Shown here in pieces: positions 1 to 8,490 of a stretch of 64,000 bases of DNA. How positions within the stretch are numbered: position 1 is the first letter of the stretch; each line of letters opens with the position of its first letter. A program made the position numbers and the translations under genes. The stretch is from the NCBI GenBank assembly GCA_052143895.1, contig JBKQRT010000320.1:62001-126000 (forward strand). Reading direction: 5' to 3'. The DNA comes from Bog-756 sp052143895 (GTDB taxonomy: Bacteria > Actinomycetota > Acidimicrobiia > Acidimicrobiales > RAAP-2). The notes beneath the pieces are model-generated. The model was not told where the DNA came from. It saw only the letters and a list, made by a program, of their open reading frames with translations, and made no database searches.

Positions 1-480
1 GGGGGTCGTGGCGCCCGCGGCCACGATGGAGAAGGTGAGGGTGGACACCGCGCACAGCTCGCCGGTGGACACGTCGGTCACCTCGACGGTCACCACGGCG
101 AGGCTCCGCCCCCGCCGCACCACGGTGGCGGTCGCGCGGGCCGGTCCCACTGTCAGCCCCCGCAGGAAGTGGATGGCGAGGTCGGCGGTGGCCACGCTGT
201 CGGTCGGCCCCCCGGCCAGGACGGCCCGGCCGGCGGCCACGTCGACCAGGGTGGCCATCAGGCCGCCCTGGAGCCCGCCGCGCGGGTTCTTGATCCGGGC
301 GTCGAGATCCAGCTCGACGGTGAAGTCGGCGCCGCCGTCGGGGACGTCACGGAAGTCCAACTGCTGGAGCAGGTGTGCGCCGGCCGCCAGGACCTGCTCG
401 TGCTCGACGCGCGCGCTCGCCCGGTCGGCCCCGTCGTCGGCGACGGTCGGGACGTGGCCGATGGTACCCGCCCCGTTCAC
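1..480 (-). CDS. PaaI-type hotdog thioesterase (partial, runs off left edge)
   Basis: The 160 codons inside the window encode a hotdog-fold protein. The central helix region reads NPRGGLQGGLMATLVDVAAG, the usual PaaI/YbgC-like pattern with the conserved GG and an acidic residue near the active site, followed by long beta strands. It probably hydrolyses an aryl- or acyl-CoA thioester in the cytoplasm. The GTG start (478-480) overlaps the TGA of the upstream aldehyde dehydrogenase in a GTGA junction, so the two are translationally coupled. The C-terminus lies outside the window, so the true length is unknown. The family is clear; the substrate is not. Confidence 0.8.
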   Translation of the reverse strand, partial: MNGAGTIGHVPTVADDGADRASARVEHEQVLAAGAHLLQQLDFRDVPDGGADFTVELDLDARIKNPRGGLQGGLMATLVDVAAGRAVLAGGPTDSVATADLAIHFLRGLTVGPARATATVVRRGRSLAVVTVEVTDVSTGELCAVSTLTFSIVAAGATTP

Positions 481-1970
481 AGGCCACCGGCGATGGTCTT
501 GGTCTCGAGGTGCTGCTCGAACCCCTCCCTGCCGTTCTGGCGGCCGAGGCCGCTCGCCTTGTAGCCGCCGAACGGCGATCCGGCGCTGTAGTAGATCCCG
601 CCGTTGACGCCGACCGTGCCGGCCCGGATCCTCCGGGCGACGGCCACCGCCCGCTCTTCGGACGCCGACGACACGGCGCCGGACAGCCCGTACTCGCTGT
701 CGTTAGCGATCCGGACGGCGTCGTCCTCGTCGCGGAACGGGATCATGACGAGCACCGGCCCGAAGATCTCCTCGCGGGCGATGGTCATCGAGTTGTCCAC
801 ATCGGCGAAGAGGGTGGGCTCCACGTAGTAGCCCTTCTCCAGGTGGGCGGGTCGTCCCCCGCCCGTCACCAGTCGGGCGCCCTCGTCGATGCCGCGCTGG
901 ATGTAGCCCAGGACCCGCTCCCGCTGCCGGGCGTTGATCAGCGGGCCCTGGATGTTGGCCGGGTCGGTGGGGTCGCCGTAGGTGACGCCGAGCATCGAGG
1001 CCGCGGCCAGCTCGACCGCCTCGTCGTAGCGGGACTCGTGGACGAGGGTGCGGGTCAGCATGGCGCAGCCCTGACCGGCGTGCATGCACATGAAGCCGAA
1101 GAACGCCATCTTCGTCTCGAGGTCGGCGTCCTCGAGGATGATGTCGGCCGACTTGCCCCCGAGCTCGAGGAAGAGGCGCTTCAGGGTCGGCGCGCCGGCG
1201 GCCATGATGCGCCGGCCGGTGGCGGTCGACCCGGTGAAGGAGATGAGGTCGACCCGCGGGTCCACCACCATCTGCTCGCCGAGCAGATGCTCGGAGGATG
1301 GCACGATGTTGACGACGCCGGCGGGGATGTCGGTCTGGTCGTTGAGAAGCCGGCCGATCCGAGTGGCGTTCCACGGGGTGTCCGGGGCGGGCTTGATCAC
1401 CATGGTGTTGCCGGTGGCCAGTGCCTGGCCGAGCTTGCCGAGGATGATCTCGAAGGGATAGTTCCAGGGGATGATGGCACCCACCACGCCGACGGGCTCC
1501 TTCACGACCCGCTGCCAGCTCGGCTGACCGAAGGCGTTGTTGTCGGGCAGCGGTCGTTCCCACTCGAACCGGTCGATGTACTCGGCCGGCCAGAGGAGGG
1601 CCTCCTCCAACGGCGCGTCGAGTTGCGCCAGATAGGTGACGGAGACGGGGCAGCCGACTTCGGCGACCAGCTCGGCCCGGAAGGCCTCCTGCTCGCCGAC
1701 GATGGCTTCCTGGAGCTGGCGCAGGCAGCGCTGCCGGAGCGCCCGGTCGTCGGCCCAGCCCGAGTCGTCGAACGCCCGCCGTGCCGCGCCGATGGCCCGG
1801 TCCATGTCCGCCGGCGTGGCGTCGGTGGTCTGGCCGAGCACGGCCTCGGTGGCCGGATTGATGTTGTCGAACCCACCACCGCCGGCCGCCTCGACCAGGG
1901 CGCCGTCGACCAGCATGCGGAATTCGCCGACCGGATCGGGCGTGGCGTCGATCGGGGCTGTGGTGGTCAT
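477..1970 (-). CDS. NAD(P)-dependent aldehyde dehydrogenase
   Basis: The 497-residue protein has full aldehyde dehydrogenase architecture. The cofactor motif PWNYP lies near residue 168, the general base is Glu269 in LELGGK, and the catalytic nucleophile is Cys302 in GQGCA, matching canonical family numbering. It oxidises an aldehyde to a carboxylate with NAD(P)+. The ATG start is preceded by AGGAG at good spacing. It is first in a two-gene operon with the thioesterase. The 195 bp upstream, towards the HyuB gene, hold no gene. A second ALDH at 5277 is only distantly similar, so the two probably act on different aldehydes. Confidence 0.93.
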   Translation of the reverse strand: MTTTAPIDATPDPVGEFRMLVDGALVEAAGGGGFDNINPATEAVLGQTTDATPADMDRAIGAARRAFDDSGWADDRALRQRCLRQLQEAIVGEQEAFRAELVAEVGCPVSVTYLAQLDAPLEEALLWPAEYIDRFEWERPLPDNNAFGQPSWQRVVKEPVGVVGAIIPWNYPFEIILGKLGQALATGNTMVIKPAPDTPWNATRIGRLLNDQTDIPAGVVNIVPSSEHLLGEQMVVDPRVDLISFTGSTATGRRIMAAGAPTLKRLFLELGGKSADIILEDADLETKMAFFGFMCMHAGQGCAMLTRTLVHESRYDEAVELAAASMLGVTYGDPTDPANIQGPLINARQRERVLGYIQRGIDEGARLVTGGGRPAHLEKGYYVEPTLFADVDNSMTIAREEIFGPVLVMIPFRDEDDAVRIANDSEYGLSGAVSSASEERAVAVARRIRAGTVGVNGGIYYSAGSPFGGYKASGLGRQNGREGFEQHLETKTIAGGL

Positions 1971-2165
1971 GCCGGGGCTCCTGTCGGGTGGGTGGCGGCC
2001 GGACGGTGGTCGGGCCGTGGTCGGTCGGTGGGGCCGGGGCGGCTGGTGGGGATGTCACCGGCGCGGAGGTCACCGACCCCACGGCAGGGGCGCACCGGGC
2101 GCCCTCCGGGGTCGGCCGGATCGTAACGAGCGGTCGCGTCGCAGGTCAACAGGCGACCGCTCGCG

Positions 2166-3923
2166 TCACTGCTCGCGGCGGCGCTTGCGCTCGGCGGCCG
2201 TCGCCGCCTCGTCGAGGCCCAGCGTCATGCCCTCCAGGGAGCCGACGACCACCACGCCATAGTCGCGGAGCGCGCCTTCGACCGACACGTACTCGTCCCA
2301 GACATCGTCGAGGACCGCCTGGGGGTCACGGTCGATCGGGTCCCCCCATCCGCCGCCGCCACCGAACTCGTAGACCAGCTGCTCGCCCGTCTCGAGGAGC
2401 AGGTTGGCCACCGACGGGGCGACCTCCACCGTCCCCTTCAGGACGCAGCGGTCCGACGCGCCGCTCTTGCCCCCGGCGATGCCCGGGTGCAGGTGTCGCT
2501 GGTTGACCACGTACTGGTTCACGTAGGTAGGCGCGCGGGCCTCTTTGATGAACAGGCTCCCGCACGCTCCCCGCCACTGGCCCGGGCCACCCGAGTCGGT
2601 GCGGTAGTTGCGCCCCCGGAGGAAGTGCGGGAACAGGCCCTCGTTGAATTCGGCGGTGGCCTTGATGAGGTTGCCCGACGAGGCCGACAGCGCCCCCCAT
2701 CCGTCGACCCCCTTCACGGCGTTCACCCAGCCGGCCGAGACCTCGCCCCCGTGGTCGAAGAACGGTCGACCGGTGCGCGGGTCGAGGTCCCCCCACATCT
2801 GGCGCGGGCTGCCGAACTTGTAGGTCTGGGGGCTGCACCGTTCCGGGATGACGGCGCTCAGCGCCACGGCCAGCGCGTCACTGACCTCGACCCCGGGGTG
2901 GTGGGTGCCGCTCGACACCGGCTTGCCCTCGACCGGGTTCACGCAGCAGCCGAGGGGGGCGATGATCTCGATGGAGTCGAAGAACCCTTCGTTCTTGGAG
3001 ATTGTGGGGTCCACCATGCTGGCCAGCTGCGCCACCACGTTGCCCCGGGTGTTGCCGAAGGTCGACCACGCCTGGATCTCGGGGCGGTCGTCGGACCCGG
3101 TGAAGTCGACGATCAGGTGGTCGCCGGTCACGGTGACACTGACGTGGACCACGATGTCGGTATTGCCGGCGGGGTCGGCGTCGAAGTAGATGTCGGCGTC
3201 GTAGACGCCGTCCGGCCACCGTTCGATCTCCCGCCGGAGCCTCCGCCGCGAGTCGTTGATCGACCACTCGACGGTGGCGCGCACCGTGTCCGCCCCGTGG
3301 TGGCGGGCGATCTCCTGGAGACGGGCCACCCCGAGCTGGGCCGCCCCGACCTGCGAACGGAGGTCGCCGATGAACCCGGCCAGGCGGTTGTTGGCCCGCA
3401 TGAGCGCCACCACGTCCCGCCGTTCCTTCCCGCCGTCGAAGATCTTGAGGGCCGGATAGCGCGTGCCCTCGGACCAGATGTCCTTGGCGAACACGTTGTA
3501 CCCGCCGGCCATCGCCCCACCGGTGTCGCCGTGGTGGCACTGGATGGACGGGATGAGCAGAAGCTCCCCGTCGTCGTCGAAGACCGGCGCGAAGACGTTG
3601 AAATCGGGGAGGTGCCCGCCCCCGTGGTAGGGATCGTTGGCCACGATGACGTCACCGGGCTTCAGGTCCTCGCCGAACAGCTCGAGCGCGTACTTGACCG
3701 GGAGCGTGCTCGACAGCATGAACTGGGGGATCCCGACCGAGAGGGCGGCCAGCCGCCCTCCGGCGTCGAGGATGGTGGCGTTCCGCTCGTTCGACTGGTT
3801 GAGGATCGGGGTCGTGGCCGTCCGGGACACGTACGTGGCCATCTCGAAGCAGACCGTCTCCATCGCCGAGCGCACGACCTCGGCCGTGATCGGATCGATG
3901 TCCGTCGTCGTCGTGCCGGCCAT
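2166..3923 (-). CDS. HyuB / N-methylhydantoinase B-family protein
   Basis: The 585-residue protein belongs to the hydantoinase B/oxoprolinase family. It starts with the family opening DPITAEVVRSAME and carries the hallmark NDPYHGGGHLPDF block near residue 90. Related proteins are subunits of ATP-dependent N-methylhydantoinase, 5-oxoprolinase and acetone or acetophenone carboxylases, normally paired with a HyuA ATPase subunit. No HyuA is visible anywhere in the window. I chose ATG at 3923 over GTG at 3929 because GGAGG sits six bases before the ATG but would abut the GTG. It is divergent from the ACAD operon at 4120. The reaction is unassigned. Confidence 0.85.
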   Translation of the reverse strand: MAGTTTTDIDPITAEVVRSAMETVCFEMATYVSRTATTPILNQSNERNATILDAGGRLAALSVGIPQFMLSSTLPVKYALELFGEDLKPGDVIVANDPYHGGGHLPDFNVFAPVFDDDGELLLIPSIQCHHGDTGGAMAGGYNVFAKDIWSEGTRYPALKIFDGGKERRDVVALMRANNRLAGFIGDLRSQVGAAQLGVARLQEIARHHGADTVRATVEWSINDSRRRLRREIERWPDGVYDADIYFDADPAGNTDIVVHVSVTVTGDHLIVDFTGSDDRPEIQAWSTFGNTRGNVVAQLASMVDPTISKNEGFFDSIEIIAPLGCCVNPVEGKPVSSGTHHPGVEVSDALAVALSAVIPERCSPQTYKFGSPRQMWGDLDPRTGRPFFDHGGEVSAGWVNAVKGVDGWGALSASSGNLIKATAEFNEGLFPHFLRGRNYRTDSGGPGQWRGACGSLFIKEARAPTYVNQYVVNQRHLHPGIAGGKSGASDRCVLKGTVEVAPSVANLLLETGEQLVYEFGGGGGWGDPIDRDPQAVLDDVWDEYVSVEGALRDYGVVVVGSLEGMTLGLDEAATAAERKRRREQ

Positions 3924-4119
3924 GGTCACCCTCCGTGGTCCGTTCCCCCGGCACCCCCACCGCGGGTGCCATCTCGTGAGTATGGCACGAAGATCGCCGA
4001 ACCGTCGGCGCGGTGGCCCGGTTTGCAGTACAACGTTGACCTATGTCGACCATTGTCAGCGGAGTCCCCGGCCGGCCGGGCGGCCGGCGGTACCCGGCCG
4101 GGTCTCGAGGGGTGCGGTC
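3924..4119. promoter_or_regulatory. Divergent intergenic region with operator-like motifs
   Basis: This 196-bp region separates hyuB (minus) from the ACAD operon (plus). It contains TATGGCACGA at 3981-3990, also present at 12811-12820 upstream of another ACAD. It also has GGTTTGCAGT at 4020-4029 followed by a TGAC...GTCA inverted pair (4037-4040 and 4055-4058). The second combination recurs upstream of the amidohydrolase at 28380. No gene is visible. Regulator binding is inference. Confidence 0.35.
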
Positions 4120-5280
4120 GTGGAACTGGCGCTGACCGAGGAGGAGCGTCGGCTCCGCGACGCCGTCCGGTCCTGGCTCGAGGCCAACGTCGAGCCCGTC
4201 CCCGAATTCGAGTCCTTCGACGAGGAGTTCGAGTGGGGGCGGCGGTGGCAGGCCCGCCTGGCGGCCGACCGGTGGGTGGGCATCCACTGGCCCGTCGAGT
4301 ACGGGGGCCGGGGGGCGTCGCCGGTCGAGGTGGCCATCTTCAACATGGAGTACGCGCGGTCGCGGGCACCCCAGCCGGTCAATCGCACCGGGGTCAACCT
4401 GGTGGGTCCGACCTTGCTGACCCACGGCGACGCGACCCAGCGGGAGCGGTGGCTCCGGAGCATCCTCAGTGCGGAGGAGATCTGGTGCCAGCTGTTCAGC
4501 GAGCCCCAGGCCGGTTCCGACCTGGCCTCGCTCACCACCCGGGCGACCGCGGTGGAGGGCGGCTGGATCCTCGACGGCCAGAAGGTCTGGACGAGCTACG
4601 CCCAGTACGCCCGGTGGGGCATCGCCCTCGTCCGCACCGACGTCGACGCCCCCAAGCACCGGGGGATCTCCTGCCTGGTGGTGGACATGGAGGCGCACGG
4701 CATCGAGGTCCGGCCGCTCGTGACCATGACCACCGAGGCCGAGTTCAACGAGGTGTTCTTCGACGAGGTCTTCGTGCCCTCGGACCACCTGGTCGGCGGT
4801 CTGCACAACGGGTGGTCGGTCGCCAACACCACGTTGGCCCACGAGCGCGGGACGACCTTCCCGTTCAAGGAGCAGGTGGTGCACGAGGTCTACCTCGAGG
4901 AGCTCCTCGACCTGGCGGCACGGACGGGCGCCCTCGACGACGAGCTGGTCGCCGACCAGCTTGCGGACGCCTACGTGAGGCTGCGGGTCCTCGGGCTCCA
5001 CAACTGGCGGACGATGACCCGGCTGGGCCGGGGGATCGCGCCGGGACCGGAGTCGAGCGTGGTGAAGCTGGCGTGGACCGACATGACCCAACAGCTCTCC
5101 GGCGCCGGCTTGGCGGTGCTCGGCGCCACCTCGCCACTGTGGGGGGACGCGGACGGCAACCCGGCGCGGGGCAAGTGGCAGCGCCAGTGGCTCTGGAGCA
5201 AGGCGGCGTCCATCGCCGGGGGGACGTCGGAGATCCAACGGACCATCATCGGCGAGCGCATCCTCGGACTGCCGCGATGA
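4120..5280 (+). CDS. Acyl-CoA dehydrogenase (FadE, FAD-binding type)
   Basis: The 386-residue flavoenzyme opens with LTEEERRLRDAVRSWLE, has the central strand motif SEPQAGSDLASLTTRA (about residues 127-142), and ends with IAGGTSEIQRTIIGERILGL, all typical of the ACAD fold. It would introduce the alpha-beta double bond into an acyl-CoA, passing electrons to ETF. The GTG start at 4120 is in frame with GAGGGG seven bases upstream. A longer open frame begins upstream, but its extra sequence has no ACAD character. The ATGA overlap at 5277 couples it to an aldehyde dehydrogenase. It resembles the 18732 gene and the C-terminal half of the fused ACAD, so it may need a partner subunit. Confidence 0.9.
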   Translation: MELALTEEERRLRDAVRSWLEANVEPVPEFESFDEEFEWGRRWQARLAADRWVGIHWPVEYGGRGASPVEVAIFNMEYARSRAPQPVNRTGVNLVGPTLLTHGDATQRERWLRSILSAEEIWCQLFSEPQAGSDLASLTTRATAVEGGWILDGQKVWTSYAQYARWGIALVRTDVDAPKHRGISCLVVDMEAHGIEVRPLVTMTTEAEFNEVFFDEVFVPSDHLVGGLHNGWSVANTTLAHERGTTFPFKEQVVHEVYLEELLDLAARTGALDDELVADQLADAYVRLRVLGLHNWRTMTRLGRGIAPGPESSVVKLAWTDMTQQLSGAGLAVLGATSPLWGDADGNPARGKWQRQWLWSKAASIAGGTSEIQRTIIGERILGLPR

Positions 5281-6758
5281 GCACTGCATCCGGCACCGCG
5301 TCGGACGGCCCCCCCGTCCGGGCCCACCGCCGGCTCTTCATCGGCGGCGCCTGGGTGCCGCCGTCGTCGCCGGACACCGTCGACGTCATCGAGGCCCACA
5401 CCGGTCGGGTGTTCGGGCGCGTGCCGGCGGCCGGGCGTCCCGACGTCGACCGGGCGGTGGCGGCGGCCCGCCGGGCCTTCGACCACTCGGGGTGGCAGCA
5501 GGCGCCGGTGGCGGACCGCATCGACGCCGTGCGCCGCATCGTCACCGAGTTCACGGCCCGCTTCGAGGAGATGGCCCGGACCATCAGCTCGGAGAACGGC
5601 TCCCCGATCACGTTCTCGCGGCTCGGCCAGGTCGGGGCTCCCCTCGACATCATGGCGTCCATGATGGACCTGGCCGGTGGCACGGCCTGGGAGGAGCGCC
5701 GGGCCGGAAGGCACGCCGACTTCCTGTTGCGACGCGAGCCGGTGGGCGTGGTGGGGGCCATCGTGGCCTGGAACGTCCCCCAGGTGCTCATCGCCACCAA
5801 GTTGGTCCCGGCGCTGCTGGCCGGCTGCACGGTGGTGGTCAAGGCCGCGCCGGAGGCGTCGCTCGACGCCATGCTGCTCGCCGAGATCGTCGACGCGGCA
5901 GGTCTGCCCGCCGGCACCGTCTCCGTCCTGACCGGAGGGGTGGACGCCGGTCGCTCCCTGGTGGAGCACCCCGGGGTCGACAAGATCGCCTTCACCGGGT
6001 CGACCGCCGCTGGACGGGAGATCGCCGCCCGCTGCGGCTCGGCCCTCAAGCGGGCGAGCCTCGAGCTCGGCGGCAAGTCGGCGGCGGTGATCCTGGACGA
6101 CGCCGACCTCGGAGTGACGGCCAGAGGTCTCCGGTACGCGTCGTTCGTCAACAACAGCCAGGCCTGTGCCGCCCAGACCCGGATCCTCGCCCCGAGGTCG
6201 AGGTACGACGAGATCGTCGGCATGGTGGCGTCGGTAGGCGAGGGCCTGGCCGTCGGCGACCCGCTGGACCCCGACACCCGGCTGGGCCCGTTGGTCAGCG
6301 AGCGCCAACGCGATCGGGTGCGCGGCTACATCGACCTCGGTGCCGAGGAAGGTGCCCAGCTGGTCAGCGGCGGCCCGGCGCCACCCCCGGGATGCACCGA
6401 CGGTTGGTTCGTACGGCCGACGGTGTTCGCCGGGGTGGACAACCGGATGCGCATCGCCCAGGAGGAGATCTTCGGGCCGGTGCTGGTCGTGATCCCCTAC
6501 GAGGACGACGCCGACGCAGTCCGGTTGGCCAACGATTCGTCGTACGGGCTGGCTGGCTCGGTGTGGACGGCCGATGCCGGACGGGGCCTCGAGGTGGCCC
6601 GGTCGGTGCGGACGGGCACGTTCGGCATCAACGGGTACGCCCCAGACACCCTGGCCCCGTTCGGCGGGTACAAGGAGTCCGGGATCGGACGCGAATGGGG
6701 GGATGCCGGACTCGACGAGTACGTGGAGCTCAAGGCCATCAACGGGATCGGGTCATGA
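5277..6758 (+). CDS. Aldehyde dehydrogenase
   Basis: The 493-residue protein is a second complete aldehyde dehydrogenase. Asn166 lies in AWNVP, the general base is Glu263 in LELGGK, and the nucleophile is Cys297 in SQACA. The usual PWN motif has Ala instead of Pro. The ATG lies inside the upstream stop (ATGA), and its own TGA overlaps the next ATG at 6755, so it is the middle gene of a tightly coupled three-gene operon. It probably converts an aldehyde made by a neighbouring oxidase or P450 to the acid that is later thioesterified. The physiological substrate cannot be read from sequence. Confidence 0.93.
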   Translation: MSTASGTASDGPPVRAHRRLFIGGAWVPPSSPDTVDVIEAHTGRVFGRVPAAGRPDVDRAVAAARRAFDHSGWQQAPVADRIDAVRRIVTEFTARFEEMARTISSENGSPITFSRLGQVGAPLDIMASMMDLAGGTAWEERRAGRHADFLLRREPVGVVGAIVAWNVPQVLIATKLVPALLAGCTVVVKAAPEASLDAMLLAEIVDAAGLPAGTVSVLTGGVDAGRSLVEHPGVDKIAFTGSTAAGREIAARCGSALKRASLELGGKSAAVILDDADLGVTARGLRYASFVNNSQACAAQTRILAPRSRYDEIVGMVASVGEGLAVGDPLDPDTRLGPLVSERQRDRVRGYIDLGAEEGAQLVSGGPAPPPGCTDGWFVRPTVFAGVDNRMRIAQEEIFGPVLVVIPYEDDADAVRLANDSSYGLAGSVWTADAGRGLEVARSVRTGTFGINGYAPDTLAPFGGYKESGIGREWGDAGLDEYVELKAINGIGS

Positions 6759-7876
6759 GCGGCGGACCGTTCGACGCCAGTATCGAGCACTACCCGATGT
6801 CCGGCCTCGACGAGTACCTCATCCACAACCACCCCCACCCGGTCCGGGTCATGTGGACCTCGGACCCGCAGGCCTACGAACGCATGTGGTTCACCGCCCA
6901 GGACCGCACGGGCGATCTCCTGGTCGTCACCGGGATGGGCATCTACCCGAACCTGGGAACGGCCGAGGCGTTCGCCATCGTCAACCTCCGGGGCCGGCAC
7001 ACCACGGTCCGCGCCCACCGCAAGCTCGGGCTCAACCGCATGGACATGTCGATGGGCCCGCTTGGCTTCGACGTGGTCGAGCCGTTCCGCCAGTGGCACC
7101 TCACCCTCGCCGACTCCGACATGGGGATCGCCTTCGACGTGCAGTGGTACGACACCAAGCGTCCCGTCTACCGCAATCTGGGCAGCGGGATGTTCGTGGG
7201 CACCCGGCCCTTCGCCGGTGTGGCCGGCTACGACGGCTTCGGGCGGCAGTCGGGATGGGTGCGTGTCGGCGACGAGCGGTTCGAGCTGACGACGGAGACG
7301 TTCCTCGGGACGAGGGACCACCACTGGGGGACGCGCGACGGCGTGGGTGGCCGGGCCCTCTGGAGCGGGCGCCAGCATCCGTACTCGGGCGAATGGGTCG
7401 AGTTCGAGGAGTACGGCATCTGGGGCGACCACGTGCTCTACCGCCTCGGCGACGGGCGCCGGGGGAGCGCGATGCTGCGCGACCGGCGTCGCCGGCTCCG
7501 CTTCGAGCCCGACACCCGTCTGCTGGTGGCGGGCGAGGTGGACTACGTGTTCGAGGACGGCCGGGTCCGGACCGCCACATTCGAACGGCTCGGCAACCAG
7601 ATCGCCTTCCTGCGCTGCGGCATGTACGGCGGCCCCAACGGTGGCACCCCCGACGGCGACATCTGGCACGGGATGGACGTGGGCGACGGGGTCGTCACCG
7701 GCGAGACTTACGACGCCAACGACGCGGCCGTCCGCTCCCGCATCTGCGGGCTCGACCAGCACCACGCCCGCTTCGAGAGCGAGGGCGAGACGACCTACGG
7801 GATCGTCGAGCCGTACGACACGCTCTGCTACGAAATGGCCGCCCAGGGGATCGGGGGCTTCTCTCTGCTCGACTGA
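6755..7876 (+). CDS. AttH/CrtC-like (hydroxyneurosporene-synthase fold) protein of unknown function
   Basis: The 373-residue protein has no signal peptide or membrane segment. A mid-protein RDHHWGTRDG (about residue 188) and a beta-rich pattern with many Trp, Gly and Asp resemble the double-lipocalin AttH/CrtC superfamily and related actinobacterial domains often found beside catabolic genes. The N-terminal half has EHYPMSGLDEYLIHNHPHPV, a His-rich opening with possible ligand or catalytic residues. Members of this fold include hydratases and carotenoid hydroxylases, but no reaction can be assigned. The ATG overlaps the ALDH stop, making it the last gene of the ACAD-ALDH operon. The gene is intact. 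Confidence 0.6.
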   Translation: MSGGPFDASIEHYPMSGLDEYLIHNHPHPVRVMWTSDPQAYERMWFTAQDRTGDLLVVTGMGIYPNLGTAEAFAIVNLRGRHTTVRAHRKLGLNRMDMSMGPLGFDVVEPFRQWHLTLADSDMGIAFDVQWYDTKRPVYRNLGSGMFVGTRPFAGVAGYDGFGRQSGWVRVGDERFELTTETFLGTRDHHWGTRDGVGGRALWSGRQHPYSGEWVEFEEYGIWGDHVLYRLGDGRRGSAMLRDRRRRLRFEPDTRLLVAGEVDYVFEDGRVRTATFERLGNQIAFLRCGMYGGPNGGTPDGDIWHGMDVGDGVVTGETYDANDAAVRSRICGLDQHHARFESEGETTYGIVEPYDTLCYEMAAQGIGGFSLLD

Positions 7877-7896
7877 TCCCTGTTCCACGGACCGGT

Positions 7897-7910
7897 GCCG
7901 CCGGGGCGGC
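7897..7910. terminator. GC-rich hairpin between convergent genes
   Basis: GCCGCC-GG-GGCGGC is a perfect inverted repeat in the 47-bp gap between the AttH-like gene (plus) and the cupin (minus). The loop is tight and no U-run follows. A bidirectional stop is plausible but unproven. Confidence 0.35.
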
Positions 7911-7923
7911 GGTACGGGCGGCG

Positions 7924-8304
7924 TCAGCTGGTGTAGTCGACCGGTCCCGTTCCCTCGATGCCGATGGCGAACGCCAGGCCGCGCAACCCGGCGTGCTCGG
8001 TCACCGGCCAGATGCTGTGCACCGTGTCGGGCGGGATGCGGATCAGGTCGCCCTGGCCGACCTCCCGCTCCTCGTCGGCGATCTTCATGATGCCGCGTCC
8101 GGCAATGATGTAATAGAACTCGTGGGTCGGGTGGGAATGGGGGTCGACCAGGCCTCCGCCGGCGATCTCCCACTCGCTCACGAGCTCGAGGAACCCACCC
8201 GTCGTTGCTTCGCGGAGCTCGCGGGGCCCGACGAGCCACCACACCGGGACGGTGCCCGCGTGTTCCACGACCGGCGCCACGTCTCTGGCCGAACGGACGT
8301 CCAT
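7924..8304 (-). CDS. Small cupin-domain protein
   Basis: The 126-residue single-domain cupin carries the first metal-binding motif as DPHSHPTHEFYY (residues about 54-65) and a second-motif region around DTVHSIWPVTEH. The three histidines of motif one suggest a bound divalent metal. The ATG at 8304 follows GAGGAGGGTGAC, an excellent ribosome site, so the longer frame upstream is not used. It is a close paralogue of the cupin at 52316, roughly 60 percent identical by eye including the PVDYT/PIDYT tail. The role could be isomerase, dioxygenase or sensing; the sequence does not decide. It stands alone, divergent from the P450. Confidence 0.85.
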   Translation of the reverse strand: MDVRSARDVAPVVEHAGTVPVWWLVGPRELREATTGGFLELVSEWEIAGGGLVDPHSHPTHEFYYIIAGRGIMKIADEEREVGQGDLIRIPPDTVHSIWPVTEHAGLRGLAFAIGIEGTGPVDYTS

Positions 8305-8378
8305 GTCACCCTCCTCGCCTCGGGGCGTCGCACGCACCGGCGCCGCCCGTGGAGATGGTAGGCGACCGTCCGGCCGGC

Positions 8379-8390
8379 GCACAGGTGTGC
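8379..8390. promoter_or_regulatory. Inverted repeat in cupin/P450 divergent region
   Basis: GCACA-GG-TGTGC is a perfect dyad with a two-base centre in the 186-bp gap between the cupin (minus) and P450 (plus). It could be an operator. Nothing else is visible in the gap. Confidence 0.25.
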
Positions 8391-8490
8391 GGTGTGCCCA
8401 CCGGCCGTGTCCGACGCCGCCCACCGTGGCAGGATGCGGTTGGCCCCGGTCGCCGGACCGGCGAACGCGGGGAGCCGACGGAGGTCAGCC

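Noticed and set aside
375..2126. Long plus-strand open frame opposite the first aldehyde dehydrogenase
   Set aside because: It is a GC-rich antisense shadow. It has no family motif, and the minus-strand gene has complete catalytic residues.
2487..6758. A 1423-codon open frame on the plus strand
   Set aside because: Only its last part, from 5277, is a real gene (aldehyde dehydrogenase). The rest is antisense or out-of-frame to hyuB and the ACAD, with low-complexity Arg/Gly/Pro composition.
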